DNA from: JBBQNJ01 sp038329845
Lineage (GTDB): Bacteria; Planctomycetota; Phycisphaerae; Tepidisphaerales; Tepidisphaeraceae
Assembly: GCA_038329845.1 (NCBI GenBank)
Contig: JBBQNJ010000040.1
Span: forward strand, 1 to 41,994
DNA length: 41,994 nt
Reading direction: 5' to 3'
Of this stretch, positions 25,625 through 34,374 are shown piece after piece. Numbering within the stretch: position 1 is the first letter of the stretch; each line of letters starts with the position of its first letter. The notes beneath the pieces were generated by a model. It was not told the DNA's origin, did not search any database, and saw only the letters and a list, made by a program, of their open reading frames with translations. A program made the translations under genes and the position numbers.

Positions 25625-25634
25625 GGCGGCGGCG

Positions 25635-26843
25635 ATGATGATCTGGGTCATCCTCAAGGTGGCGATCCGAAGCCTGTGGGCCAACCGGCTGCGGTCGGTG
25701 CTGGCGATGCTGGGGATCATCATCGGGGTGGCGGCGGTGATCTTCGTGCTGGCCCTGGTGGCCGGGGCCAAGCGCCAGGTCATGGCCCGCATCACGGCGC
25801 TGGGGACCAACCTGCTGGTGATCTCCCCCGGCCAGCGCGGCACCGGAGGCGTGATGAGCGGGACCCAGCAGAACTTGACGCTGGACGACGCGATGGCGCT
25901 GTTGCAGGGAATACCGACGATCCGCGATCTGACCCCCGTGGTGCGGGGAAGCGTGCAGGTCAAGCACTTGAATCGCAACACCCGCAGTAACGTCCTGGGA
26001 ACGGCGGTGACGTACTTGCCGATCCGTGATTACGAGGTCGAGTTCGGGCGCGCGTTCAGCGAAGCGGAGACCGATGCCGCGGCACGGGTGGCGGTGCTGG
26101 GTCCGACCACCGCCGACAATCTCTTCGGCGGAGAAGATCGGATCGGCAAGATCATCAAGATCAAGGGGATCAGCTTTCGCGTGGTGGGCATTCTCAAGGC
26201 CAAGGGAGACCAGGGATTTTTCAACCCCGACGACCAGATTCTCGTTCCCTATTCCACCGCGATGCGCCAGGTGCTGGGGCTGGATTACATCCAGGAGATC
26301 GACGTGCGTGCCCGCGAGGGAGAAGACCTCTCGGCGATTCAGGCGCAGGCGACGAAGATTCTTCGACATCGGCATCGACTGCTCGAGTCCGAAGCCAACG
26401 ACTTTTTCGTGCGCAACCAAGCCGAGATGCTGCGCACGGCCGGGGACATCTCTCAGGTCCTGGCTCTGCTGGCCGGCGGCGTGGCGGGCATTTCGCTGCT
26501 GGTCGGAGGGATCGGAATCATGAACATCATGCTCGTGACGGTGACCGAGCGGACGCGGGAGATCGGCGTGCGCAAGGCGATCGGCGCCCGCGAGCGCGAT
26601 ATCCTGCGACAGTTCCTCATCGAGGCGGTGGTGATGAGCGGCTCGGGCGGAGCGATCGGGGTGGCGTTCGGGGTGGCACTGGCGACGATCCTGGCTTCGG
26701 TCACGACGTTTCAGCCGTATGTCAGGCCGGAGAGCGTGGCGTTGGCGCTGGGATTCGCCGCCGCCGTCGGGGTCTTTTTCGGATATTATCCCGCCCGCCG
26801 CGCGGCGAAACTGGATCCCATCGAGGCGCTGCGCTATGAGTAA
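25635..26843 (+). CDS. MacB-type FtsX permease
   Basis: The start is the ATG at 25635 (MMIWVILKVAIRSLWANRLR), just after the ATPase stop. The 402-residue protein has the family topology: one N-terminal transmembrane helix (SVLAMLGIIIGVAAVIFVLAL), a periplasmic domain of about 230 residues (MacB_PCD type, with LGTNLLVISPGQRGTGGV and VLGPTTADNLFGGEDRIGK), and three C-terminal helices with the FtsX signature (VGGIGIMNIMLVTVTERTREIGVRKAIGAR). It forms the inner-membrane part of the tripartite exporter. The stop overlaps the start of the next gene by eight bases. Confidence 0.95.
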   Translation: MMIWVILKVAIRSLWANRLRSVLAMLGIIIGVAAVIFVLALVAGAKRQVMARITALGTNLLVISPGQRGTGGVMSGTQQNLTLDDAMALLQGIPTIRDLTPVVRGSVQVKHLNRNTRSNVLGTAVTYLPIRDYEVEFGRAFSEAETDAAARVAVLGPTTADNLFGGEDRIGKIIKIKGISFRVVGILKAKGDQGFFNPDDQILVPYSTAMRQVLGLDYIQEIDVRAREGEDLSAIQAQATKILRHRHRLLESEANDFFVRNQAEMLRTAGDISQVLALLAGGVAGISLLVGGIGIMNIMLVTVTERTREIGVRKAIGARERDILRQFLIEAVVMSGSGGAIGVAFGVALATILASVTTFQPYVRPESVALALGFAAAVGVFFGYYPARRAAKLDPIEALRYE

Positions 26844-28188
26844 ATCACGCGAACTTCGGCGACTTTTCGCGGGGATGATGCTGGTGCTGGGTGCCGCGGG
26901 GTGCGTCGTCGATCAGTCGCGCGAGACGGCGCAGTGGCGCCGCGTACTGGATCAGCGCATCGCCGCCGGGAACGCATCGGGGCTGGCGGCGATCGGATCG
27001 ACGCTGTCGTTGGAACAGGCGATGCGCCTGGCCAATCGCGGCAATGAGCAACTCGCCTCGAGCGGCGAGGACTATCTCCAGGCGATCATCGCGCGCAATC
27101 GCGCCTTGAGCGTTTTTCTGCCGACGTTGAGCCTGGCACCGTCGTACACGATCGCCGACAATGGCAATCCCGGCGCGTCGGGTTCGTCGGATCGCTTTGC
27201 CCTGTCGGGTCGCTCGCAGTTGAACGCCGGCGTCAACGATATTTCGAGCTATCTCCAGGCCGCCGTCACCGTCGAGCAGCGCCGGGCGCTGCTGCTGAAT
27301 GCCCAAGCCTCGCTGATGCTGAACGTGGCGCAGGTCTACTACCAGATTCTGCGGTCCGAGGCCTCGGCGCGGGTGCTGGCCGCGAGCATCGAGTACCAGG
27401 TCGAGCGACTGCGCGATGTGCGGTCGCGGGTGAATCTGGGGATCGCCCGCCCGCTGGATCAGGCGCAAAGCGAAGCGGACCTGGCCGGTGCCCGGGCGTC
27501 ATTGACCCAGGCGCGGACCGATGCCCGCAATGCCCGGGCGGCGCTGGCGACGGTGATCGGCGTAGCGCGGGTAGACGGCGATCTCGAAGACGACCTGGCG
27601 ATTGCCCGCCCTCCATCGGACCGCGAAGCGTTGATCGCCGAGGCGATCGCCCATCGTCAAGACCTCGCCGCCGCAGCGCGCTCGGTCGCCGCCGCCCGCC
27701 GAGGAGTCGAGGCGGCGGTCGCACAGTATTACCCGTCGGTCTCGTTCGATCTGAACTATCTGCTATACCGATCGCCGGCCGAAGGAAGCTGGTGGTCGGC
27801 GGGGATCAGCGCGAATATCCCCCTTTTCACCGGCGGCGCGATTCACCAGGATGTCCGAGCCGCCTGGTCGCGCTTTCGACAATCGCTCCTGGGCGAATCG
27901 GCGACCCGGCGACAGATCGTCGAGGACGTGACGGTGGCGCTGGAGAACTTTTCCGCCAGTTCCACCAAAATTGCCGACCTCTCCGAACAGGTGCGGGCGG
28001 CCCGAACGGCGCTGGACCTGGCCCGGCGATCCTATGATCTGGGCAACGCCACGAATCTCGAGCGCCTCTCGGCACAAAACGCGCTGCAAAATGCTGAATT
28101 GCGGCTTGAGGACGAAACGCTGGTGCGCAAACTGTATTTCCTCAGTCTGCAACGAAGCATGGGAAATCTTCCCGTTCGACGGGAGTAA
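26836..28188 (+). CDS. TolC-like outer membrane efflux lipoprotein
   Basis: The start ATG 26836 overlaps the permease stop. The 450-residue product has a lipoprotein signal (FAGMMLVLGAAGC, lipobox Cys about 21). Two outer-membrane-efflux-protein repeats follow, with long helical segments: LEQAMRLANRGNEQLASSG..., SVEQ/TVEQRRALLLNAQ, LRDVRSRVNLGIARPLDQAQSE, RRGVEAAVAQYYPSVSFDLN and LARRSYDLGNATNLERLSAQ. This is the outer-membrane channel of the exporter. The lipobox and OEP pattern agree with the NodT/OprM-type lineage. It ends the four-gene operon. Confidence 0.92.
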   Translation: MSKSRELRRLFAGMMLVLGAAGCVVDQSRETAQWRRVLDQRIAAGNASGLAAIGSTLSLEQAMRLANRGNEQLASSGEDYLQAIIARNRALSVFLPTLSLAPSYTIADNGNPGASGSSDRFALSGRSQLNAGVNDISSYLQAAVTVEQRRALLLNAQASLMLNVAQVYYQILRSEASARVLAASIEYQVERLRDVRSRVNLGIARPLDQAQSEADLAGARASLTQARTDARNARAALATVIGVARVDGDLEDDLAIARPPSDREALIAEAIAHRQDLAAAARSVAAARRGVEAAVAQYYPSVSFDLNYLLYRSPAEGSWWSAGISANIPLFTGGAIHQDVRAAWSRFRQSLLGESATRRQIVEDVTVALENFSASSTKIADLSEQVRAARTALDLARRSYDLGNATNLERLSAQNALQNAELRLEDETLVRKLYFLSLQRSMGNLPVRRE

Positions 28189-28289
28189 TTCAGCAGTTTT
28201 GCCACGCCCACCCGGTCATCTAAGGAAATCCTCGGATTCGACGAAGGTGATCCAACCGTTCGAGACAGCGGCGATCCGGCGATGAGCGG

Positions 28290-29036
28290 CTAGGCCACGG
28301 CGAGGTATTGGACGGCGTTGCGGAACTCGTCGGCCTCGATCCACATGCCCCAGGCGTTGATTTTTCCCGGAGGATGCAGCGCGACCCACACGCGATCGCC
28401 TTCGCGGCGAAGGTCCATCTCCCGCGCGGTTCCGGCCGAAGTCTGCCCGGCGAGCACCACGACTCGCGCCGTCGCGGGTGGTCTGGGCGTCGCTGACGGC
28501 CCGGGGAACGCTGACGGCCCGGGGAACGCTGACGGCCCGGCGGGCGCGAGTGGTCTGGCCGTCGCTGACGGCCCGGCGGGCACTGACGGCTCTATTTTGG
28601 CCGGCGGCGCAGCGGCGAGGACATCATCGGGTACATCGCAATCGCTCGCCCGGGATCGGTCATCGGACTCGGGTGCCGGACCCACCACGTCAGCCATCGC
28701 GCCGATGAGAATTCTCTCCAACCGCGCGCCGATGTGATGCCGATAAGCGCTGATTTCCTCAGCATGGACCACGCGGTAAAGCAGCGGGACCGGATCGGCG
28801 CCGCCGCGGGTCAGACGAACAATGAACTCGCTGCCGTGATCCATGGATTGCCCATGGGTGAAGCCGATTCCTCGCGACGAGTAATCGCGCAGGCTGACAA
28901 TGTCGTAGCTTTCCGCGCGCGAACGCGACGCCCGCGGGTAAATGACGATCGGCCGACGAAGTGGCACGCGGCTGGCGCGGCGGCTTTCAAACGCTCCCGG
29001 GGTCTGCTCGATTGTGTTCCGCTTCGCCGCGACCAT
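28290..29036 (-). CDS. PilZ-domain protein with Pro/Ala repeat linker
   Basis: The protein has 248 residues from ATG 29036. An N-terminal PilZ-like domain has the arginine motif RRASRVPLRR (residues ~18-27) followed by the second motif DYSSRGIGF, which in PilZ proteins binds cyclic di-GMP. A low-complexity linker with GPSAFPGPSAFP-type repeats follows. The C-terminal ~65 residues (ARVVVLAGQTSAGTAREMDL ... VWVALHPPGKINAWGMWIEA) are unassigned. Binding of c-di-GMP is inferred from the motif only. The gene follows the UbiA-family gene at 88 bp on the same strand. The longer upstream frame (to 29120) is less likely because GGAGAGG lies before the ATG. Confidence 0.7.
   Translation of the reverse strand: MVAAKRNTIEQTPGAFESRRASRVPLRRPIVIYPRASRSRAESYDIVSLRDYSSRGIGFTHGQSMDHGSEFIVRLTRGGADPVPLLYRVVHAEEISAYRHHIGARLERILIGAMADVVGPAPESDDRSRASDCDVPDDVLAAAPPAKIEPSVPAGPSATARPLAPAGPSAFPGPSAFPGPSATPRPPATARVVVLAGQTSAGTAREMDLRREGDRVWVALHPPGKINAWGMWIEADEFRNAVQYLAVA
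28492..28590. repeat. In-frame 18-bp periodic repeat in the PilZ-protein linker
   Basis: 18-bp units start at 28492, 28510, 28528, 28564 and 28582 (variants of GCTGACGGCCCGGGGAAC), with one diverged unit at 28546. On the minus strand they encode the GPSAFP-like linker. The first two units are identical. Confidence 0.8.
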
Positions 29037-29124
29037 GCTTGACAATACCTCTCCATCCCCTCCATCGGCGCGCCGTGAGAGGTTATTTAGCACCGCGGCC
29101 CGGGGCGGCCGCGATTCCACGCCG

Positions 29125-30030
29125 CTAGAGAAAGGTGTCGACGATCCCCAGCCCCGCCAAAGTCAGGGCGAGCAGGCCGTTGAGCGTAAAGAAGGCGACG
29201 TTCACCCGCGAAAGGTCGCGGGGGTGGACGATCAGGTGTTCGACCGTGAGCAGAATGCCCGCCAGCACCACGCCGATCCAATAGAGGGTTCCCAGCAGCG
29301 GAGAGCTGAATCCCAGCAGGATCAGCATCCCCAGGCAGGTCGCGTGAGTTAGCCGCGCAACCCACAAGGCCGGGCCGATCCCCATCGCCGCCGGGACCGA
29401 GAAGACGCCTTGGGCCACGTCGATGGCGTAGTCCTGGCAGGCGTAAATAATGTCGAATCCCGCAGTCCAGAGCAGGACGGCGGCGGCCATCCAAAGCGGC
29501 GGAGCGTCCAGGCGGGCGGCGATGGCGACCCAGGCGCACACCGGTGCCAGGGCCAGGGCCGCGCCCAGGTAATAATGGCAAAGCCGCGTGAACCGCTTCA
29601 TCAGGGGATAGGCCCCGACGAAAATCAGGACCGGCGGCGCCAGCAGAATCGGCCAGGCGTTGCCATACAGGGCATGAAACATCGCCGCGGATCCGAGAAA
29701 CGTGAAGACCGACAGGGTCATGGCGGTGGCGACGAAAGCGTAGGTCAATTGTCCCGAGGGGATGGCGCGCCCGGCGGTGCGGGGGTTGCGGGCGTCCAAA
29801 GAGGCATCGAGAAGCCGGTTCATCGTCATCGCGAACGTGCGGGCCGAGATCATGCAGGTGAGGATCAGCCCCAGACGTCCCAAGCTCGGCCATCCGCCGG
29901 CGGCCATGAAGGTGGCGAGAACCGCCCACGGCAGCGCGAACAGGGTGTGGCTGATCTTGATGTCCGCGGCCAGCAGCGCGATCCGCGCCGACCGTGCCCG
30001 GGCGGGGATTGGATTCGCGGGCGCGCTCAT
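29125..30030 (-). CDS. UbiA-family prenyltransferase
   Basis: The 301-residue integral membrane enzyme has eight to nine hydrophobic helices and both Asp-rich motifs of the UbiA superfamily: MNRLLDASLDARNPRT (prenyl diphosphate/Mg binding) and DIIYACQDYAIDVAQG. This arrangement is typical of 4-hydroxybenzoate-polyprenyltransferase-like enzymes, including MqnP of the futalosine menaquinone route. The start ATG 30030 overlaps the ubiX stop by four bases, so the two are translationally coupled. Pairing with the flavin prenyltransferase gene supports a role in quinone synthesis. Ubiquinone is less likely in a planctomycete, but this is inference. Confidence 0.9.
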   Translation of the reverse strand: MSAPANPIPARARSARIALLAADIKISHTLFALPWAVLATFMAAGGWPSLGRLGLILTCMISARTFAMTMNRLLDASLDARNPRTAGRAIPSGQLTYAFVATAMTLSVFTFLGSAAMFHALYGNAWPILLAPPVLIFVGAYPLMKRFTRLCHYYLGAALALAPVCAWVAIAARLDAPPLWMAAAVLLWTAGFDIIYACQDYAIDVAQGVFSVPAAMGIGPALWVARLTHATCLGMLILLGFSSPLLGTLYWIGVVLAGILLTVEHLIVHPRDLSRVNVAFFTLNGLLALTLAGLGIVDTFL

Positions 30031-30644
30031 CGCATGGTCGCACCGCCGGTGCGCCCGCGAGAGGGGTCCCAGCGCGTGTCGAATCCGTGGCGTACCCCCA
30101 ACAGATCCAACACTTTTCCGGCCACAAACTCGGCGATTTCATTGACCGATGTGGGATGAAGATACAGCCCGGGATTGGCCGGCGCCAGGATCGCTCCGGC
30201 GTCGCAGAGGGTCTTGTAATTGTTCACATCAATCGGCGAGAGGGGCATTTCCCGATGGACCAGGATCAGCCGGCGGCGTTCCTTAAGCGCCACCGCCGCG
30301 GCCCGCGAGATGAGATTGCCCCCCAGCCCCCCAGCCACTTCGGCCAGGGTGTTGCTCGAACACGGAACGATCGCCATCCCATCATGGAAGAACGAGCCGC
30401 TGGCCAGTTGGCTTCCGACATCGTTGTAATTGTGCAGCGTGATCCCGTGGTCGGGTCGGCGGGCCAGCTCCGCCAGATCGGGCGTTTGCATCCCGAGTTC
30501 ATCGTGCAGCAGCCGCCGTCCCAGCGGCGAAATCACCAGGTGGGTTCGCGTCCCCGCCTCGGCCAGTCCTTGGAGACACCGCTGCGCGTAGAGCGCACCG
30601 CTGGCGCCCGTCATGGCGAGAATCACCGTTTTCGAGGTTTCCAC
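30027..30644 (-). CDS. ubiX: Flavin prenyltransferase
   Basis: The 205-residue flavoprotein makes prenylated FMN, the cofactor of UbiD-type decarboxylases. Family motifs: ILAMTGASGALYAQRCLQ at the N-terminus (FMN phosphate binding), PCSSNTLAEVAGGLGGNLISRAA and RRLILVHREMPLSPIDVNNY, then GAILAPANPGLYLHPTSV. Length matches the family. The C-terminal ~20 residues are basic and variable. Its product is probably used by a UbiD partner encoded elsewhere in menaquinone synthesis. The start follows an intergenic region shared with the small 70-residue gene. Confidence 0.93.
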   Translation of the reverse strand: METSKTVILAMTGASGALYAQRCLQGLAEAGTRTHLVISPLGRRLLHDELGMQTPDLAELARRPDHGITLHNYNDVGSQLASGSFFHDGMAIVPCSSNTLAEVAGGLGGNLISRAAAVALKERRRLILVHREMPLSPIDVNNYKTLCDAGAILAPANPGLYLHPTSVNEIAEFVAGKVLDLLGVRHGFDTRWDPSRGRTGGATMR

Positions 30645-30754
30645 AACGCAATGATAGGAAACCCCCCGGCGTACGCCAGCGGGGGTCGGGTGCTGCGGGG
30701 CTGCCCGGCTTCATCACCATCGGTCTACCGCGGGGTCGGCGGCGGCACAGGCAA

Positions 30755-30967
30755 CTAATCCGGCGTTGATCCCACGGCTTCGCCCGTCAGGGCCTGCTGC
30801 ACGTGGGCGATCGCCGAATCGACCAGTTTCTTACGGGCGTGCAGATCATCCACCATCGCGCGGGAGTCGGTGTGGTGAATTTCCGAAGGGAGTTGCCGAT
30901 GTTCGGCCTGTAGCAACTCGAGCATCAACGTCAGTTCCGAATTGGAGAATGTCGGCCACTGCATCAT
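30755..30967 (-). CDS. Small hypothetical protein, 70 residues
   Basis: From ATG 30967, with AGGAG six bases upstream, the product reads MMQWPTFSNSELTLMLELLQ and continues with AEHRQLPSEIHHTDSRAMVD to VGSTPD. It appears fully helical and soluble. The pattern of spaced Leu, Arg and His residues is reminiscent of small planctomycete proteins of unknown role. No domain is recognised. The strong ribosome site supports a real gene. Confidence 0.55.
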   Translation of the reverse strand: MMQWPTFSNSELTLMLELLQAEHRQLPSEIHHTDSRAMVDDLHARKKLVDSAIAHVQQALTGEAVGSTPD

Positions 30968-31172
30968 CAGGATCTCCTGTTGAATCCACCTGATCGTAGG
31001 AACGACCCGGCGCGATGTCGATCGACGCAATGTGCCCCCGGTGCCCATTTTGAACGAGGCGGCGATTTTTATAGTTTTCAGATTTTCCGGATTGTGCAAC
31101 AGTGATCGCGCCGGGACGGATTTCGGCGGCTGTCAGCTCCGAAGGCCCGCCTCAGCGAATTGGAGTCACGCC

Positions 31173-34100
31173 ATGCCCAAGGGCCTGCAGGTCCTTCGAT
31201 CCCGCGATGAATCCAGCCGGTTCGATCGGTTGCGACGGGACGATTCGCGCACCGCGATCTCTGCCCAAGCGGCGCTCTCGCTCGAATCAGCGCTGCGCCG
31301 GGAAATCGACGGCGAAGTCCGGTTCGACACCGCCACGCGGGCGCTCTACGCCACCGATGGCTCCAACTACCGCCAAGCGCCGATCGGGGTGGTGATCCCT
31401 CGCCACGTCGAAGATGTGGAAGCGACCCTACGGCTGGCTCGTCAGTATGGAGCGCCCATCCTCTCTCGCGGCGGGGGGACCAGTCTGGCCGGACAGTGCT
31501 GCAATGTCGCGGTGGTGATGGACTTCTCGAAGTTCATGCGCCAGGTGGTGCGGATCGACGCCGACAGCCGGATCGGCATCGTGCAGCCGGGTTGCGTGCT
31601 GGATCATTTTCGTCAGACCGCCAGCGAACAGGCCGGGCTGTTCTTCGGACCTGATCCCTCGACCCACAGCCGATGCACCATCGGCGGGATGCTGGGGAAT
31701 AATTCGTGCGGAAGCCACTCGCTGTTGAGCAAGAAACACGGCCTGGGCCTGCGCATGAGCGACAACACCCACGCGATGGACGTGCTGCTGTACGACGGCA
31801 CGCGAATGCACGTCGGTCCGACGCCGCCGGACCTGATCGAGGCGATGATCCGCGCCGGGGGGCGTCAAGGGGAGATTTACACCGGGATCAAGTCGATCGT
31901 CGAGCATTACGGTGAGGCGATTCGCAATCGATTCCCCAAGCTCCAGCGGCGGGTCTCGGGCTATAACCTTGACGATCTGCTGCCGGAGAATGGCTGCAAC
32001 ATCGCGCGGGCGCTGGTGGGAAGCGAATCGACGCTGGTGACGATCTTGCAGGCCGAACTGCACTTGATCCCGGTCCCCAAAGCGCGGTCGATCGTGATGA
32101 TGGGGTTTGACGATCTGGTCACCGCCGCCGAGTGCGGGCTGGAGGTCTTGAAGTTCGATCCGATCGCCTGCGAGGGGATCGACGAGCTGCTGTTCGAGTA
32201 TGTCAAACAGAAGGGAGATGAAAGCGCCAGCCTTGCGATCCTGCCGAAAGGGCCGGCGTATCTGCTGGTCGAGTTCGGCGGCGAATCGAAGGCCGACAGC
32301 GACGATCAGGGCCGGCGGATGGTGGATCACGTCAAACAGCTTGGCAATCGGGCACCGATCGATATGAAGCTGTATGACGATCCTGAGCAGGAAAAGATGC
32401 TGTGGGACGTGCGCGAGGGGGCGCTGGCCAGTACTGCATGGGTCCCGGAGCATCCCGATAGCTGGCCGGGATTCGAGGACTCAGCCGTCCCGGTCGAGGC
32501 CGTCCCCGCTTACTTGCGCGAGTTGCGCGACCTGTTCCACAAGTACGGCTACAACCCCTCGCTGTATGGGCACATCGGCCAGGGATGCGTCCACTGCCGG
32601 GTTGGATTCGATTTCTACAACGCCGGGGGCATCGACGACTTCAAGCGATTCATGGCCGACGCGGTCGCGCTGGTGACTCGCCATGGAGGCGTCGCCTCGG
32701 GCGAGCATGGCGACGGCCAGGCCCGCGGGCAGTTCCTCGAGCAGATGTTCGGCGCGGAGGTTTACCAGGCGTTCAAGGAGTTCAAGCGACTGTGGGATCC
32801 GGACAATCGCATGAACCCGGGCAAGGTCATTGACCCCGACGGCCCGCCGTACGGGATCACCGACAATCTACGGATCGGCGCTGATTACAACCCGCCGCAG
32901 CCGACAACTTATTTCCAGTTCCCCCAGGATCGCCACAGTTTCGCGCGGGCGGCGCTGCGATGTGTGGGCGTGGGCGTTTGCCGGCGCGAAGAGGGCGGGA
33001 CGATGTGCCCGTCGTACATGGTCACGCGCGACGAGCGCGACTCGACCCGCGGGCGGGCGCGGATGCTGTTCGAGATGATGAACGGCGAGATCATCACCGA
33101 CGGCTGGAAAAGCGAAGAAGTCAAGGAATCGCTGGACGTTTGTTTTTCCTGCAAGGGGTGCAAAGGCGATTGTCCGGTGAGCGTGGACATGACCACGTAC
33201 AAGGGCGAGTTCCTCAGCCACTACTATCGCGGGCGATTGCGCCCGCGACATGCCTATGCGTTCGGTTGGATTCATCTGTGGGCAACCGCCGCGTCGATCG
33301 CCCCGTCGGTGGCGAATCTGTTCACCCAGTTGCCCGGTTTGCGATCGCTGTCAAAGTGGATCGCCGGCGTACACCCCAACAGAAAAATCCCGCCGTTCGC
33401 GCCTCGCTCGTTCAAGCAGTGGTTCGCGGCCCGCGCCGCGGTGAACCCCGGCGGCCCGCCGGTGGTGCTTTTCGCCGACACGTTCAACAACCATTTTCAT
33501 CCCGACGTGGCGATCGCCGCGGTCGAGGTACTCGAGGACGCCGGCTTTTGTGTCCAGGTGCCCATGCAGAACATGTGCTGCGGTCGGCCGCTCTACGACT
33601 ACGGCTTTCTGGGGATGGCCCGGCGGTGGTGGATTGACAATTTGGAAAAGCTGCGCCCCTACTACACCGCGGGCACGGCGGTGGTGGTGCTCGAGCCGAG
33701 CTGCTGGGCATCATTCCACGATGAGCTGATCAATTTGCTGCCGAACAACGAGGATGCCAAGCGGCTGAAGATGCTCACCTTCACGTTGTCGGATTTCCTG
33801 CGACGAAAGGCCCCCGATTATCGAATCCCGCGCTTCGAGCGAAAGGCGCTTCTGCATGGGCATTGCCATCAGAAGGCGCTGGACAAGTTGAATGACAAGG
33901 AGTTCGGTGAACTGTTCGCCGAGAAGGAAATCCTCTGTCGGATGGGCATCGATTACGACGCCCCGGCGACCGGATGCTGCGGAATGGCCGGGGCATTCGG
34001 ATACGAGAAAGAGCATGACCACTATTCGGTTGGCGTGGCCGCCGGCGAGCGGGTGCTGCTTCCGGCGGTGCGCGACGCGGACAAAGAGTCGCTGATTCTG

Positions 34101-34370
34101 GCCGACGGGTTCAGTTGCCAGGAACAAGTCGAGCAACAGACCGGACGCGGGGCGATGCACCTGGCGATGGTGCTGCGCATGGCGATGGACGGGCCGGAGG
34201 GCGCGCCGTCGGGGCATCCTGAGTCGCGGATGATGCGTTCCCGCCAGCGGGCCGTGCGCCGCGGGATGATCGGTGCGGGTTTCGCGCTGGTCGGTGGCAT
34301 CGTCGCCGGGGCGCTGGCGATCCGCTGGGCGCAACGGCACCGGCGGGAGACGAATTCTCAAAGGAGTTGA
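31173..34370 (+). CDS. Membrane-anchored FAD-binding/Fe-S oxidoreductase (GlcD/D-lactate dehydrogenase type)
   Basis: The 1065-residue protein starts MPKGLQVLRSRDES at ATG 31173 (GGAG seven bases upstream). Domain order: a PCMH/VAO-type FAD-binding domain (APILSRGGGTSLAGQCCN, MLGNNSCGSHSLLS); a GlcD-like C-terminal domain ending GEHGDGQARGQFLEQMFG; a ferredoxin module with two clusters (CVGVGVCRREEGGTMCP and CFSCKGCKGDCPVSV); and two CCG domains (NMCCGRPLYDYG, ATGCCGMAGAFGYEKEH). A C-terminal hydrophobic helix (GMIGAGFALVGGIVAGALAI) ends in a basic tail. Related proteins oxidise 2-hydroxy acids such as D-lactate or glycolate and pass electrons to the quinone pool. The exact substrate is unknown. 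An SDR gene follows four bases after the stop. Confidence 0.92.
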   Translation: MPKGLQVLRSRDESSRFDRLRRDDSRTAISAQAALSLESALRREIDGEVRFDTATRALYATDGSNYRQAPIGVVIPRHVEDVEATLRLARQYGAPILSRGGGTSLAGQCCNVAVVMDFSKFMRQVVRIDADSRIGIVQPGCVLDHFRQTASEQAGLFFGPDPSTHSRCTIGGMLGNNSCGSHSLLSKKHGLGLRMSDNTHAMDVLLYDGTRMHVGPTPPDLIEAMIRAGGRQGEIYTGIKSIVEHYGEAIRNRFPKLQRRVSGYNLDDLLPENGCNIARALVGSESTLVTILQAELHLIPVPKARSIVMMGFDDLVTAAECGLEVLKFDPIACEGIDELLFEYVKQKGDESASLAILPKGPAYLLVEFGGESKADSDDQGRRMVDHVKQLGNRAPIDMKLYDDPEQEKMLWDVREGALASTAWVPEHPDSWPGFEDSAVPVEAVPAYLRELRDLFHKYGYNPSLYGHIGQGCVHCRVGFDFYNAGGIDDFKRFMADAVALVTRHGGVASGEHGDGQARGQFLEQMFGAEVYQAFKEFKRLWDPDNRMNPGKVIDPDGPPYGITDNLRIGADYNPPQPTTYFQFPQDRHSFARAALRCVGVGVCRREEGGTMCPSYMVTRDERDSTRGRARMLFEMMNGEIITDGWKSEEVKESLDVCFSCKGCKGDCPVSVDMTTYKGEFLSHYYRGRLRPRHAYAFGWIHLWATAASIAPSVANLFTQLPGLRSLSKWIAGVHPNRKIPPFAPRSFKQWFAARAAVNPGGPPVVLFADTFNNHFHPDVAIAAVEVLEDAGFCVQVPMQNMCCGRPLYDYGFLGMARRWWIDNLEKLRPYYTAGTAVVVLEPSCWASFHDELINLLPNNEDAKRLKMLTFTLSDFLRRKAPDYRIPRFERKALLHGHCHQKALDKLNDKEFGELFAEKEILCRMGIDYDAPATGCCGMAGAFGYEKEHDHYSVGVAAGERVLLPAVRDADKESLILADGFSCQEQVEQQTGRGAMHLAMVLRMAMDGPEGAPSGHPESRMMRSRQRAVRRGMIGAGFALVGGIVAGALAIRWAQRHRRETNSQRS

Positions 34371-34374
34371 ACCG

